Counted from the stretch's first letter, positions 19,888-29,792 are shown. The stretch: DNA of 64,000 bases from CAWDDA01 sp963813345 (GCA_963813345.1 CAWEYR010000022.1:62001-126000); one strand, 5' to 3'. The notes: generated by a model from the letters alone, not told the origin. Program-made: numbers and translations.

Positions 19888-20748
19888 ATGGCGAATGAGG
19901 ATTGTAAACATTTTCGAACCCGTCTTGAGGACTTCGTCTACAGCGAGCTCAAGGCGAAAGATGCAACGGAGCTGAGGGCGCATCTGGCCGCGTGTCCGCA
20001 GTGCCGGTCTGAACTCGAGCTGCTTGAACGGGAGAATGAAGCCTATTCAAGCTTCTTTCAACAGACGGCACTCGAACCCTCAGAGGAGATGTGGAACGCA
20101 ATCAGGAGCCGCATCGACGCCGGGGCCCCGCGCATACTGGCAGAACGTGAGCCAGGTTCAGGCTTCTTCGCGAATCTTCTGCGGCCTGGCTTCGCCCGTC
20201 AGATGTTGGCTGCGGCGGCGCTCGTCATTGTTTCAGTTGCAGCGACGTGGTACTTCGTGTCACGCGATAAGCATGAAGTGACACAACCTCCGATTGCGCT
20301 CAACTCGACACCATCTCCGGTTACTACTGCGACTCCCACTGTGACACCCACTGTGACACCGGGCCCGGTACCTCCAGGTATCACTGCTGGTCCAGCGCCT
20401 CGGGTCGCACCTCCTGCTGTTGAACCGAGGATGAACACGAAGGGGCAGCTCGTGGCGACTGCGAAGGTGCTTTCTGAAGATGAGCAGGTAATGTTGCAGA
20501 TAGCACGGACAGAAAAAGAGTACATGAAGGCGATACGCTTGCTCGACAGAGCGATTGTGAAGCGCAAGGATGCTCTCGATCTGTCGGTCACATCGCAGTA
20601 CGAAGCCAGCCTCGCTCTGATCGATGATTCGATCAGCAAGAGTCGTGCGGCACTCAGGAAGCAACCCGGTGATCTTGCGGCAGGTCAGTTTCTGCTGGCT
20701 GCTTATGCACGCAAGGTCGAATTGATGCAGGAGATCGTGGTCCAGTGA
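19888..20748 (+). CDS. Anti-sigma factor with putative zinc finger
   Basis: The 286-residue membrane protein should hold the preceding sigma factor inactive. The N-terminal zinc-binding anti-sigma motif is ELRAHLAACPQCRSEL (His and two Cys near residues 31-38, with an earlier Cys5). A single membrane helix follows (about MLAAAALVIVSVAATWYFVS). A threonine/proline-rich periplasmic linker leads to a helical C-terminal region (EDEQVMLQIARTEKEYMKAI). ATG 19888 was chosen over GTG 19876 because it gives the usual short N-terminus. It overlaps the next gene as GTGA. Confidence 0.88.
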   Translation: MANEDCKHFRTRLEDFVYSELKAKDATELRAHLAACPQCRSELELLERENEAYSSFFQQTALEPSEEMWNAIRSRIDAGAPRILAEREPGSGFFANLLRPGFARQMLAAAALVIVSVAATWYFVSRDKHEVTQPPIALNSTPSPVTTATPTVTPTVTPGPVPPGITAGPAPRVAPPAVEPRMNTKGQLVATAKVLSEDEQVMLQIARTEKEYMKAIRLLDRAIVKRKDALDLSVTSQYEASLALIDDSISKSRAALRKQPGDLAAGQFLLAAYARKVELMQEIVVQ

Positions 20749-22028
20749 GATCCTTTAGTCTGTTAGCACTATTCATTTTGCTTTTGATTTCGGTGTCGGC
20801 GGAGCACGACGCGACCGCTGCTCAGAATCCGGCTGAGTTTCACCAGACGTATCCGCTCAGTGCCGGAGGAACCGTCAGCATAAACAACGCGAGCGGACAG
20901 ATTCGGGTGACCACCTGGGACGAGGATCGGGTACGTGTTGATGCCATTAAGACAGGCTCCAGAGAAGAGGACTTTGGCTCGGTTGAGATACAGGTCGACG
21001 CACAGCCGAGTACGATTTCGATTCGGACCGTCTTTGTACGCAGAGTGGTAGTGGCCGTTCCAGGCGGCCGGAGGGAAGGCCGCCGATCGGTTGACGTTTC
21101 GGTTGACTATGACATCAAGGTGCCGAAAACGGCTCTGCTTACCCCTATAACTTCGATGAGCGGTGATATCAGCATCACTGGTCCAGTCGCCCAGGTTGTT
21201 GCGCGTTCGCTGAGCGGCGCTGTTGCAGCATCACAGGTAACGGGTGGCGCGCAATTGATATCAACCAGCGGTGACGTCACCGCGCGAAGAATCGGCGGAG
21301 TGCTTGTCGCGAGGTCCACGAGTGGGACTGTTCTCGTCGAAGACGTTCAGGCGCAGGCTACAGCGACTTCGACAAGTGGCGATGTGACTTTGCGTGGAGC
21401 TGCAGCCGATGTAGTTGTCAATTCGACGTCCGGCGCTGTGAGAGCCGAACGAGTCCGAGGACGCGCTACAACACGTTCGTTTAGTGGAGCCGTCACCGTG
21501 ATTGATGCCGGAGGTGACGTCAATGCTGAGAACAGCTCGGACTCAATAAACATTCAGAATGTGCAGGGCAGGGTGACGGCGTCGACTTCGAGTGGGGAGG
21601 TGTCTGTTCGCGGAGCTCAGGCCGGTGTTCGTGTGGGTACTGTAAGTGGCACGGTCCAGCTGGGCGCAAGCAAGGGCCGTGCAGACATCAATACGACGTC
21701 GGGTGCAATCCATATTCGCGACCTTGACAGCCGAGAGGTCTTCGCCAAAACGACCAGCGGGGAAGTCAACTTCGACGGCGCGGTCCATCAGGATGGGCGT
21801 TACTCGTTCGAAAGCCTGACGGGACAGATCATCATCAAGGTTCCGGCGCAAAGCGGCTTTAACCTTTCGGCGAAAACCTATAGCGGTTCAATCACCACGC
21901 AATTCCCGGTGCAGGTTACGCCGGGATCGGTTGCCGGCGAGCGCCTGATGCGAGGCGCCGTCGCTGGAGGTGGTGCCGAGGTCAATGCGACCTCTTATAG
22001 CGGGACGATATACATAGTCAAAAAGTGA
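20745..22028 (+). CDS. DUF4097 family beta-helical secreted protein
   Basis: The 427 residues start with a signal peptide (LLALFILLLISVSAEHDATA) and then repeat about fifteen times a short unit with TSGDV, TSGAV or SGEV cores spaced near 20 residues, the pattern of the DUF4097 adhesin-like beta-helix. Its biochemical role is unknown. Translation starts at GTG 20745, overlapping the anti-sigma stop, so expression is coupled to the sigma/anti-sigma pair. Confidence 0.88.
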   Translation: MRSFSLLALFILLLISVSAEHDATAAQNPAEFHQTYPLSAGGTVSINNASGQIRVTTWDEDRVRVDAIKTGSREEDFGSVEIQVDAQPSTISIRTVFVRRVVVAVPGGRREGRRSVDVSVDYDIKVPKTALLTPITSMSGDISITGPVAQVVARSLSGAVAASQVTGGAQLISTSGDVTARRIGGVLVARSTSGTVLVEDVQAQATATSTSGDVTLRGAAADVVVNSTSGAVRAERVRGRATTRSFSGAVTVIDAGGDVNAENSSDSINIQNVQGRVTASTSSGEVSVRGAQAGVRVGTVSGTVQLGASKGRADINTTSGAIHIRDLDSREVFAKTTSGEVNFDGAVHQDGRYSFESLTGQIIIKVPAQSGFNLSAKTYSGSITTQFPVQVTPGSVAGERLMRGAVAGGGAEVNATSYSGTIYIVKK

Positions 22029-22085
22029 CGTATGCCCTGTAACCCTCGCGGCAGAAGTGTCACCTACATTCAGGAGGAAAACTAA

Positions 22086-22829
22086 ATGCAGATCATAGCA
22101 GCAGCAGCTCTGTCACTTTTTCTAGCTCTCCCGCCAAACGGATCTGGAGATGTCAGAGATCAGATAAACAAGTCGGTGACGCTGGCGCCCGGTTCAAGCG
22201 TGACCGTGAAAGGAATCAACGGCCCTGTCAATGTTGAGACCACAGAAGGTGAAACAGCGCAGGTCGATATCACGATCACTGCGTCAGACAGTGAGGCACT
22301 GGCGGCGCGCCCGCTTGTAGTCGAGAACACTGCAAACAGTCTGACAATCCGCACCGTAGAAAGAGAGCGGGGCGAAGGACGTGAGCGGGGATGGGTGCGC
22401 CACAACGTGCGGCTTCGCGTGCCGCGATCGGTCAGCCTGGCGGTGAGTGGCGTGAATGGAACCGTCACATCGGGCGAGATCACGGGCACTGTTTCGTTAA
22501 GCGGCATCAACGGTGCAGTCAAAGTTGAAGGTGCAGGGAGTGCCACAGGAATATCAGGAGTCAATGGCCGCGTCATCGTAGGACTCGCGCGCCTGGGAGC
22601 GAACGGGCTTCGCATTTCGGGAATAAATGGCGGAGTAGAGCTCGCGTTTTCCGGACAGGTCGACGCCCAGATTGACGTTCGCGGGGTGAATGGCGGAGTG
22701 AACAGCGAGTTCCCGATGACTGTTGTCGGCGAGATGAAGCGCGGAGAGCTCAAAGGAACAATCGGCGCAGGTGGTCCAAAGATCGACGTCAGCGGGATCA
22801 ATGGCGGCGTTCAGATCAAGAGAATGTAA
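22086..22829 (+). CDS. DUF4097 family secreted protein, shorter paralog
   Basis: This 247-residue relative of the preceding protein has a signal sequence (IIAAAALSLFLALPPNGSG) and a series of SGINGAV, SGVNGRV and SGINGGV units. A strong ribosome site, AGGAGG, lies about 8 bases before ATG 22086. The repeat core differs from its neighbour (NG rather than TSG), so the two were probably not duplicated recently. Confidence 0.87.
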   Translation: MQIIAAAALSLFLALPPNGSGDVRDQINKSVTLAPGSSVTVKGINGPVNVETTEGETAQVDITITASDSEALAARPLVVENTANSLTIRTVERERGEGRERGWVRHNVRLRVPRSVSLAVSGVNGTVTSGEITGTVSLSGINGAVKVEGAGSATGISGVNGRVIVGLARLGANGLRISGINGGVELAFSGQVDAQIDVRGVNGGVNSEFPMTVVGEMKRGELKGTIGAGGPKIDVSGINGGVQIKRM

Positions 22830-22831
22830 AG

Positions 22832-22985
22832 AGAGTGCTGAGTGCTGGGAAGAAGGTGCTGAGTGCTGAGTGCTGGGTGCTGAGTATGGAGTTCAAGCTT
22901 TAGCTTGCTGGTTGCATCCTAGACTGACGATGAGACGAGCAGAAGCTAAGGCTTGAACTCATACCCCAGCACTCAGCACTTTCTT
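22832..22985. repeat. GTGCTGAG and AGTTCAAGCTTTAGCTTGCTG inverted repeat
   Basis: GTGCTGAG units on the left and CTCAGCACT units on the right flank two facing copies of the AGTTCAAGC..AGCTTG arm. The complete element recurs at 27688-27850, 29841-30022 and 36568-36712. Confidence 0.85.
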
Positions 22986-23264
22986 TGTTTCTGGAACTTT
23001 CTGAGCGGTTCCACGTAAGTAATGAGGGACACACCGTGAGTCACTCTCGAAGTGAGTTCACAAATGGGATGACAGCTTCCCACAAGCGAACAGAGAGTGC
23101 ACTGAATGACCGGTAGGCTTAACCCGATTTGACAATTCGGCATTGAAGCTGAACAGGTTTGGCGTACCGGGCACTCTGGCACGGTTCTTGGATCACCTTC
23201 ATCGATTTCGCGTTGCGCACTGGGGCATTACCTGGACCCATCGGCAGTAAGAGGAAAGGGCAAG
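22986..23264. other. Intergenic region before the Fis-type regulator
   Basis: No gene is apparent. It contains short self-complementary stretches (for example CACTCTCGAAGTGAG near 23041-23055) and the sigma-54-like box at 23177-23192. The long leader is unusual for this compact window and is consistent with regulated expression of the downstream activator-like gene. Confidence 0.5.
23177..23192 (+). promoter_or_regulatory. Possible sigma-54 (-24/-12) promoter
   Basis: TGGCACGGTTCTTGGA matches the consensus TGGCACG-N4-TTGC at every conserved position except the last (G for C), with the correct spacing. It lies about 70 bases upstream of a gene for a sigma-54-activator-like protein. A single match of this length can arise by chance. 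Confidence 0.4.
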
Positions 23265-24281
23265 ATGGCGAACGAGGCAGTAGGTTCGAACGCAATCAAT
23301 CCTAATTTAAAACCGCGCCCGGCGCTTTCTCTGGTTGGGACCCCACGTCTGGTTTCTCTCAATCAGTTCGAGTGTTTTGCAGGCGTCAGCCCGAACGTTG
23401 TCGCTCTCAAGGAATTCATCAGTGTTCAGGCGACACAGGCTCAGCCGACGTTGCTGGTCGGCGAGCGCGGCCTGAGGCAGGAGCAGATGGCGAAAGTCGT
23501 CCATCAGGCAAGCGAGCAATGGACGCAGCCGTTCTTCTCCGTCAATGCGCATAGTCTTTCGAGCGAGGCGCTCCACACGCTTCTCTTCGGACCTCGAGGC
23601 GTGATCGAAAGCTGTCACCACGGAACCATCTTCGTGAATGAGCTGACGAGTCTTCCGCCGCTGCTCCAGCAGCGGTTTGCTGCCCATCTCGAGGAGCAGC
23701 GCTGGAGAGTCAGGTCGGGACGAGGCGAGGGTCCACGGCTGATCTTCGCAACAACGTGGAATCCGGCTGACATCCGGGCCGATAATCGCATTGCCTACGG
23801 TCTCGTCGAGTTGCTGAAGCCGTCAAGCTTCATGATCAAACCTCTGCGCGAACGAAGCGAAGACATACCCTATCTCGTCAATCATCTTCTCGATCGCATT
23901 ACAAAACGACTCGGTCGAGGTCCTCACGAAATCGATGCGGCCGCCATGAAGGTGCTCAGCGAGTACTATTGGGAAAACAACATCGACGAGCTCGAGGCTA
24001 CGCTCGAAAGCGCCGTCGCATGCACACCTCCGCATCGTATTGATGAGTCAGTCTTGCCGCCGAGAGTCAGATACGCGGGGCTGAAGGCGATTCCAACCGC
24101 AGGGATCGACCTTCCACATATGGTAGACGATTTTGAGCGAAATCTGATCGAGACTGCGTTGCGGCAAACGAATGGAAATCAGACCAAGGCAGCGCATCTG
24201 CTTGGCCTTCGCGTTCAGACCTTGAACATGAAGCTCAAGCGTTTCGCAGAAAACCATCACGAAATGCGCGTCAAGTCTTAA
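23265..24281 (+). CDS. Degenerate NtrC-like regulator (AAA+ remnant plus Fis helix-turn-helix)
   Basis: The 338 residues follow the layout of sigma-54 activators: an AAA+ region at about 25-255 and a C-terminal Fis-type HTH (NQTKAAHLLGLRVQTLNMKLKRF). The energy-coupling parts are damaged. The P-loop position reads GERGLRQEQ without GK(S/T), the Walker B position reads GTIFVNEL instead of GTLFLDEI, and no GAFTGA loop is present after LLFGPRG. The helical lid (RPLRERSEDIPYLVNHLL-like) and WENNIDELEATLE segment are kept. It therefore probably binds DNA but does not hydrolyse ATP or open sigma-54 complexes. Confidence 0.85.
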   Translation: MANEAVGSNAINPNLKPRPALSLVGTPRLVSLNQFECFAGVSPNVVALKEFISVQATQAQPTLLVGERGLRQEQMAKVVHQASEQWTQPFFSVNAHSLSSEALHTLLFGPRGVIESCHHGTIFVNELTSLPPLLQQRFAAHLEEQRWRVRSGRGEGPRLIFATTWNPADIRADNRIAYGLVELLKPSSFMIKPLRERSEDIPYLVNHLLDRITKRLGRGPHEIDAAAMKVLSEYYWENNIDELEATLESAVACTPPHRIDESVLPPRVRYAGLKAIPTAGIDLPHMVDDFERNLIETALRQTNGNQTKAAHLLGLRVQTLNMKLKRFAENHHEMRVKS

Positions 24282-24287
24282 GTCCAC

Positions 24288-24366
24288 GGTTGAGTACCGC
24301 CAGTTCAGGCGGAATCTTGTGCATCCTCGATGTTCAAGATTCAGCCTAAACGGCGGTACAACGTAG
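24288..24366. repeat. Imperfect inverted pair of the CCGCC..GGCGG repeat
   Basis: Two facing copies of the GTACCGCC..GGCGGAATCTTG unit are separated by about 20 bases. The element lies between the convergent Fis-type gene and the response regulator and could terminate both. Confidence 0.8.
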
Positions 24367-24370
24367 TCAC

Positions 24371-25069
24371 CTACACCACAAACCGGTAACCCACACCTCT
24401 CACCGTCAGCAAATGCCTGGGATTTGATGGATCATCCTCGATATAGCGCCGCAGGCGAACGATGAAGTTGTCGATAGCCCGCGTATCGGTGTCTTCACGA
24501 AGCCCCCAGACATCTGAAAGCATCGATTGACGCGAAACGGGCTTTCCCGCGTTCTGTGTCAGATATCTGAGCAATTGACCTTCCATCGCAGTCAGTCTGA
24601 TGACAGCGTCGTTTGTTCGCAGCTCGAGTGCTTCAAAGTCGATAGTCCTTCCCGCAAAGGTGAATACACGTTCGGGTTTCGGAGTGTCCCTCGACATCCA
24701 CTCGCGACGCCGAAGGAGACCGTTCAAACGAGCAAGCAGAATCGAGAGCTCGAATGGCTTCGGGAGATAATCGTCAGCGCCTGCTTCGAAACCGCGAAGC
24801 ACGTCTTCAGGTCTGCTGCGCGCCGTCAACATCAGTATCGGAACAAAGACACCGGTGTGGCGCAGTTCACTTGCGACTGCAAATCCGTCGATGCCGGGAA
24901 GCATGCAATCGAGGATGATGGCATCGAAGCCCTGGCGATTGTTTCGGATCTGTTCAAGACCAGTCTCGCCATCAGGCGCGATGACAACGTCGTAGCCTTC
25001 GGCCTCAAGATTGAATTGCAGCCCCTCGGCGAGATGCTGCTCATCTTCGACTATCAGGAGGGTAGCCAC
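24371..25069 (-). CDS. OmpR/PhoB-type response regulator
   Basis: The 232-residue protein has a receiver domain with acidic pocket VEDE, phosphoacceptor Asp54 (IILDCMLPG) and the switch lysine in LPKPFE. A winged-helix DNA-binding domain with VWGLREDTDTRAIDNFIVRLRRYIE follows. Translation starts at GTG 25069, sharing one base with the stop of the sensor kinase gene, so the pair is co-translated. The signal and target genes cannot be inferred. Confidence 0.95.
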   Translation of the reverse strand: MATLLIVEDEQHLAEGLQFNLEAEGYDVVIAPDGETGLEQIRNNRQGFDAIILDCMLPGIDGFAVASELRHTGVFVPILMLTARSRPEDVLRGFEAGADDYLPKPFELSILLARLNGLLRRREWMSRDTPKPERVFTFAGRTIDFEALELRTNDAVIRLTAMEGQLLRYLTQNAGKPVSRQSMLSDVWGLREDTDTRAIDNFIVRLRRYIEDDPSNPRHLLTVRGVGYRFVV

Positions 25070-26008
25070 TATACGTCGCCCTTCTGCTTTGCTGACCGCT
25101 CTTCGTTAAGGCGGGGAAGCAGTAACGTGAATGTGCTGCCCCGGCCTTCGCCTTCGCTTTCGGCGAAGACTTCTCCTCCGTGCTTTTTGGCGACAGCCCT
25201 GACGATAAAGAGCCCGAGTCCGGTGCCCTTGACCCTCGAGGAGACGCGGCGCTGCACACGGTAGAACCGCGTGAAGATTCGCTTGAGCTGCTCGCGCTGA
25301 ATCCCGATTCCCTGGTCAATCACTCGAACCCGAAGATACTTCGAATCGAACGCCGAGACCTCGACCTTGATATTCACTTCAGAATCGGAGTACTTGATCG
25401 CATTGTCGATGCAGGTTGGAAACGGCAGCGAGCAGCTCATCCTGATCGCCGGAAATCAGCGGACGAGCTCCATTCTCGAGAACCTCGCGGTACTCGAGCG
25501 CAGAATCGGCGAGGTGTGTCCGAGTTTGAGTAAGCTCCAACGATTCACGCACGAGCTCTCCGAGGTCGATAACAGTCCGGTGCAATTGCCTGCGGCGATC
25601 ACCGGTCCTCCCTGCCTTGAGAACCTGTTCGACAGTTTGGAGCAGACGATCGGTATCAGCGAGCATCATCTTGTAGAACTCGTGGCGGCGGGTCTCATCG
25701 ACACTGCGCGAGTCGACCGTCTCAAGCAGGAGTCGTATGGACGCGATCGGAGTTTTGAGCTCGTGGGTGACGGCATTGATAAAGCTGTCGTGCTGTTCGT
25801 TCCTTCGGATTTCGCGAACCAGAAAGATCGTGTTGAGGACGAGGCCTGCGATAATGACGAGAAAGAAGACGATGCCCAGCACGAGCAACGCGACCTCGCG
25901 CCAATTGAGGAGGATCCATCCCACGTTTAGAGCAACGGCTAGTGCGACCAGGCAAACGCCGAGCACGACGAAGAAATACATGGATTTCCGCTGGCTGGTA
26001 ACCGCCAT
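25069..26008 (-). CDS. Sensor histidine kinase, frameshifted
   Basis: Two N-terminal membrane helices (residues ~11-34 and ~39-64) with almost no periplasmic loop are followed by the H-box NAVTHELKTPI (His82). The frame then shifts near 25415: one surplus base separates AAVSNL from IDNAIKYS, the N-box. The G-boxes DQGIGI and GTGLGLFIVRAVAKKHGG are intact in the second frame. The joined protein has about 312 residues. With so small an external loop it likely senses a membrane or intracellular signal. Confidence 0.9.
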
Positions 26009-26087
26009 AAGTACATCAGTTTACCAGGCTTTACGGGCGGAATTTCAAGGGGCGAGTTCAGCTTAGCCGAGGTTTAGCGCGCCGTCC

Positions 26088-26116
26088 TTGAACACTAAAC
26101 TATAGAACGATATATT
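26088..26116 (+). promoter_or_regulatory. Sigma-70-like promoter of the ATP-grasp gene
   Basis: TTGAAC at 26088-26093 and TATATT at 26111-26116 are separated by exactly 17 bases, and the open reading frame starts about 90 bases downstream. The -35 has five of six and the -10 five of six consensus bases. Confidence 0.6.
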
Positions 26117-26208
26117 GCTTTCAGCACCAGCCAGGAATAACGAGATGCCGGCCTGTAGACGAGCCGCACCGGGAGTCAAACCAGCGAGACGCGAGCCAAG
26201 GAGCCAAA

Positions 26209-27668
26209 TTGCACGAACCTGAAGGTGTGCCCGGGATTCCTCTTGCCAGTTACCATCTCGATTCGACGTATGACGAGATGTTTGAGGGTCCGGGACAGCC
26301 GCGCCCACAGTACAGAGCTCTCCTGCAACGCATCACGCATATGCGCGAAGACGAGCTTGCTGAGCGGCAGCAAACGGCCGATATAGCATTCCTCAATCAG
26401 GGGATTACGTTTACGGTTTACGGCAATGATGCCGGCACCGAGAAGATCTTTCCGTACGACCTTATCCCGCGAATCATCACAGCTCGCGAATGGCTGACTC
26501 TCGAGAAAGGACTGACTCAGCGGATCACAGCACTCAACCTTTTTCTGAAAGACATCTACCACGAGGGAAAGATACTCAAAGACCGGATTGTTCCTTACGA
26601 CCTCGTCTACAGCTGCAAGCACTACCGCCGTGAGATGCAGGGGGTTCGGGTACGCCGCGACATCTACGTTTCCGTGACCGGAACAGACCTGGTTCGCGTG
26701 GGCAACGGGCAGTTTGCCGTGCTTGAAGACAACCTTCGAGTTCCGAGCGGGGTGTCATACATGCTTGCCAACCGGCAGGTAATGAAGCGTGTCTTCCCGC
26801 GATTGTTTGGAAGCTACAATGTCCGGCCGATCGACCAATACGGTCAGGCACTACTCCAGACGTTGCGAGCCCTGGCGCCATCTCCAAATGCAGATCCGAC
26901 GATCGTGCTGCTAACACCCGGAGTGTTCAACTCCGCCTATTACGAGCACACATTTCTTGCGCGTCAGATGGGGATCGAGCTTGTAGAAGGGCGCGATCTG
27001 CTGGTTCACGACAACATCGTCTACATGAGAACCACGGGTGGATTGCGGCGAGTCGATGTTATCTACCGGCGGATAGATGACGATTTCATCGATCCCCTGG
27101 TTTTCAGAGGGGATTCGATCCTCGGAGTTGCGGGGCTGTTCAATGCCTATCGAGCGGGGAATGTGGCGCTCGCGAATGCCGTGGGCACTGGGATTGCAGA
27201 CGACAAAGCACTCTACGCCTACGTGCCGAAGATCATCAGGTATTACCTTGACGAAGATCCGGTACTTGATAACGTCGAGACATATCTCATGAGTGATCCG
27301 CTCGAGCGGAAGCACGTCCTTGAGAATCTTGACAAGCTCGTCGTCAAAGCTGTCGGCGAGTCGGGTGGATATGGGATGCTCATCGGACCTCACAGCACCG
27401 TGGCTGAACGCGACGACTTCAGACGACGGATAGAGAATGACCCGCGGAACTATATTGCGCAGCCGACGCTGGCGCTATCGCGCGCGCCATGTTCATTGAA
27501 GGCAATGTTGAGCCGCGGCACGTCGATTTGCGGCCATATATTCTCTTTAGTGATGTCGCGACGATTGTGCCTGGAGGTCTGACCCGGGTGGCGCTGCGGA
27601 GAGGATCGCTGGTTGTGAATTCCTCGCAGGGCGGCGGGAGCAAGGACACGTGGGTGCTTAATGAATAG
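26209..27668 (+). CDS. Circularly permuted ATP-grasp type 2 family protein, frameshifted
   Basis: The roughly 486-residue protein belongs to the DUF404/DUF407 family of circularly permuted ATP-grasp ligases. Family blocks visible are GITFTVYG, FPYDLIPRII, LEDNLRVPSGVSYMLANR, VVKAVGESGGYGM and PRNYIAQPTLALSRAP. The frame shifts near 27489; inserting one base in the C pair gives RAPMFIEGNVEPRHVDLRPY and then GGLTRVAL..SQGGGSKDTWVL, the expected C-terminus. TTG 26209 is used as start because AAGGAG lies 6-8 bases upstream. With alpha-E and transglutaminase genes downstream it forms a known triad predicted to build or modify peptides by amide ligation. Confidence 0.9.
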
Positions 27669-27687
27669 GGGGTTGTTTTTGGATCGG

Positions 27688-27850
27688 AGTGCTGAGTGCT
27701 GGGTGCTGAGTGCTGAGTGTTTGAGTTCAAGCTATTAGCTTGGGGTCTGCATTTCAGATCTCGAGCTCGCTCTGCAATGCAACTGCACAAGCTAAAGCTT
27801 GAACTCAAACTCCATACTCGAGCACTCAGCACTCAGCACCCAGCACTCAT
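27688..27850. repeat. GTGCTGAG/AGCTTGAACTC inverted repeat
   Basis: GTGCTGAG units precede a GAGTTCAAGC..AGCTTGGG arm, a loop, the facing AAGCTAAAGCTTGAACTC arm and a run of CTCAGCACT units. It separates the ATP-grasp and alpha-E genes; transcription of the triad must read through it or restart. Confidence 0.85.
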
Positions 27851-27867
27851 TTCTCTCAATATTGCCT

Positions 27868-28831
27868 ATGCTTTCCAGAGTTGCAGACAGCCTTTACTGG
27901 ATGAGTCGATATCTTGAGCGCGCCGAGCACACGGCACGGCTGATTGACGTCAATCTGAATCTGGCACTTGAGCTTCCGCCTCAGGCTGCGTCGAACTATT
28001 GGCTACGAGTTCTTGCTGCGCTGCGGGCGCCCGCTCCTGATGACTCGCAGCTCAGGCCGTTCAATGTCACTCAGTATCTGGCATTCGATACCTCGAATTC
28101 GGATTCTCTCGTGAAATGCATCACGTCCGCTCGCGAGAATGCCCGCCAGGTGCGCGAACAGGTTAGCACCGAGATGTGGGAGCAGATGAATCGTCTTTTT
28201 CTGCAGGTTAAGCGTTCGAGCACCGGCAGCATCTGGAGCGCACAGCCTCACGAGTACTTTCGAGCTGTCAAAGAGGGTGCATATCTTTTCCACGGCATCA
28301 TCGATTCGACCATGATCCACGGTGATGGATGGCACTTCATTCAACTTGGCCGCTATATCGAGCGAGCAGGAGCGACGGCGCGGCTGCTGGACGTTCACTT
28401 CGAAGATCTCGAAACGACGATCGATGAGGACCCTGGCCGTGGGGAGTTTCTCAGATGGGTAGGACTCCTCAGATCCTGTTCTGCGTTTGAAGCTTACTGC
28501 CAGTTCTATACTGCCGACCTGCGCTCTCAGCGGATCATCGATTTTCTGTTGCTTAACCCGGATTTTCCGCGATCGGTAAGGTATTCCGTGGGAATGGTAA
28601 GAAATTGTCTCAAGATGATCAGTTCGACGAACAAACCGCCGGGAGCAAACAGGGCTGACCGCATCTCAGGACAGCCTGCGTGCGACGCTCGACTACGGGC
28701 ACGTGGACGAGATCATTGCCGACAATCTCCATAGTTATCTCGACAATATTCAACGTCAATGCCAGGTGATTCATACTGCAGTTCATCAGGCATACATCGC
28801 ATACTCGGTCGAAGAAGCATTGGCTTCGTGA
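27868..28831 (+). CDS. Alpha-E domain protein (DUF403), frameshifted
   Basis: The protein starts MLSRVADSLYWMSRYLERAEHTAR-like at ATG 27868, the hallmark of the all-helical alpha-E family. It continues through IIDSTMIHGDGWHFIQLGRYIERA. A surplus C near 28674 shifts the frame; the correct continuation LRATLDYGHVDE..YIAYSVEEALAS ends at 28831, giving about 320 residues. The family always neighbours circularly permuted ATP-grasp genes, but its own activity is unknown. Confidence 0.9.
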
Positions 28832-28878
28832 CCTATCGCATTGAATTTCGTGGGGTATTTGCTCATCGGTCTGATGTT

Positions 28879-29792
28879 ATGTTTTATTCGATTCGACACA
28901 TTACACAGTTTGTTTACAGTGCCGCTGTGAGTGAAAGCTCGACCGAAGTGCGGATGCAGCCTCGCGCTGAGGCGTTGCAACGTTGCCTCGGATTCGAGTT
29001 GGGGACAAATCCGCGTGCGAAAGTATCGTCATATCGCGATCGCTTCGGCAATGTGATTCACCACTTCGATGTTCCCGGCCAGCACAGCACGCTGCGCATC
29101 ATCGCCGACTCCAGGGTCGAGTGCCTGCAGTCCCGCTGAGCTTCCACCGACGCTCGATGAGAGTGCCTGGTCTGAGCTCGATAACGCGACTCGAGAAGGC
29201 GATTACTGGGATTATCTGTCGCCCAGCGTGTTTGTAGTTCAAACGTGACGCGCTAAGACGGCTCGCAGGTGAGCTTGGAGTTGCAAGGCGTGCTGATCCG
29301 CTGACGTTGCTGCGCGAGCTCAACAGCGGCATTTTCTCCGCGTTTGATTACAGGCCACAGAGCACCCAGGTCGATTCGCCCATAGATCATGCTCTGGAAG
29401 AGCGGCAGGGAGTCTGTCAGGACTTTGCTCACATCATGCTGGCACTTGTTCGGCCGCTCGGAATCCCGTCGCGCTATGTCAGCGGATATTTGTTTCACGG
29501 AGAGGATAACCACGACCGCAGCGATGCCGGAGCGAGTCACGCGTGGATCGAGGCCTGGCTGCCGGGACTCGGCTGGGTTGGCTTTGATCCGACGAACAAT
29601 CTGATTGCAGTTGAGAGGCACGTCAAGGCGGCGATCGGACGCGACTATGCAGATGTGCCTCCCACGCGAGGCGTTTTCAAGGGACGTGCTACAAGTGAGC
29701 TCAGCGTAGCGGTGCAGGTTGCATTGAATGACACTCCGTCTCCACACCTCGAGATGTCTCCCAACGTCATGTGGATTCTCTCCCGAGCCTGA
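28879..29792 (+). CDS. Transglutaminase-like cysteine protease family protein, several frameshifts
   Basis: The N-terminal domain (FYSIRHITQFVYSAAVSES) and the catalytic core are typical: RQGVCQDFAHIMLALVRPLGIPSRYVSGY carries the active cysteine, and ASHAWIEAWLPGLGWVGFDPTNN the histidine and aspartate. Between 29130 and 29250 the frame changes three times, and the conserved reading VPLPPTLDESAW..YLSPSVFVVQT can be rebuilt only by crossing frames. The listed end is the stop of the catalytic frame. A further shift near 29788 would add a tail EPDDDEAL plus about eight glutamines ending at 29835. It may cleave or cross-link peptides made by the ATP-grasp partner. The clustered shifts leave open that the gene is decaying. 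Confidence 0.82.

Noticed and set aside
22986..23264. tRNA or small RNA gene in the gap
   Set aside because: No cloverleaf, CCA end or convincing long stem was found; only short hairpins and a promoter-like box.
26176..27393. Long minus-strand frames across the ATP-grasp gene
   Set aside because: They are antisense shadows with no family motifs, while the plus strand carries conserved sequence.
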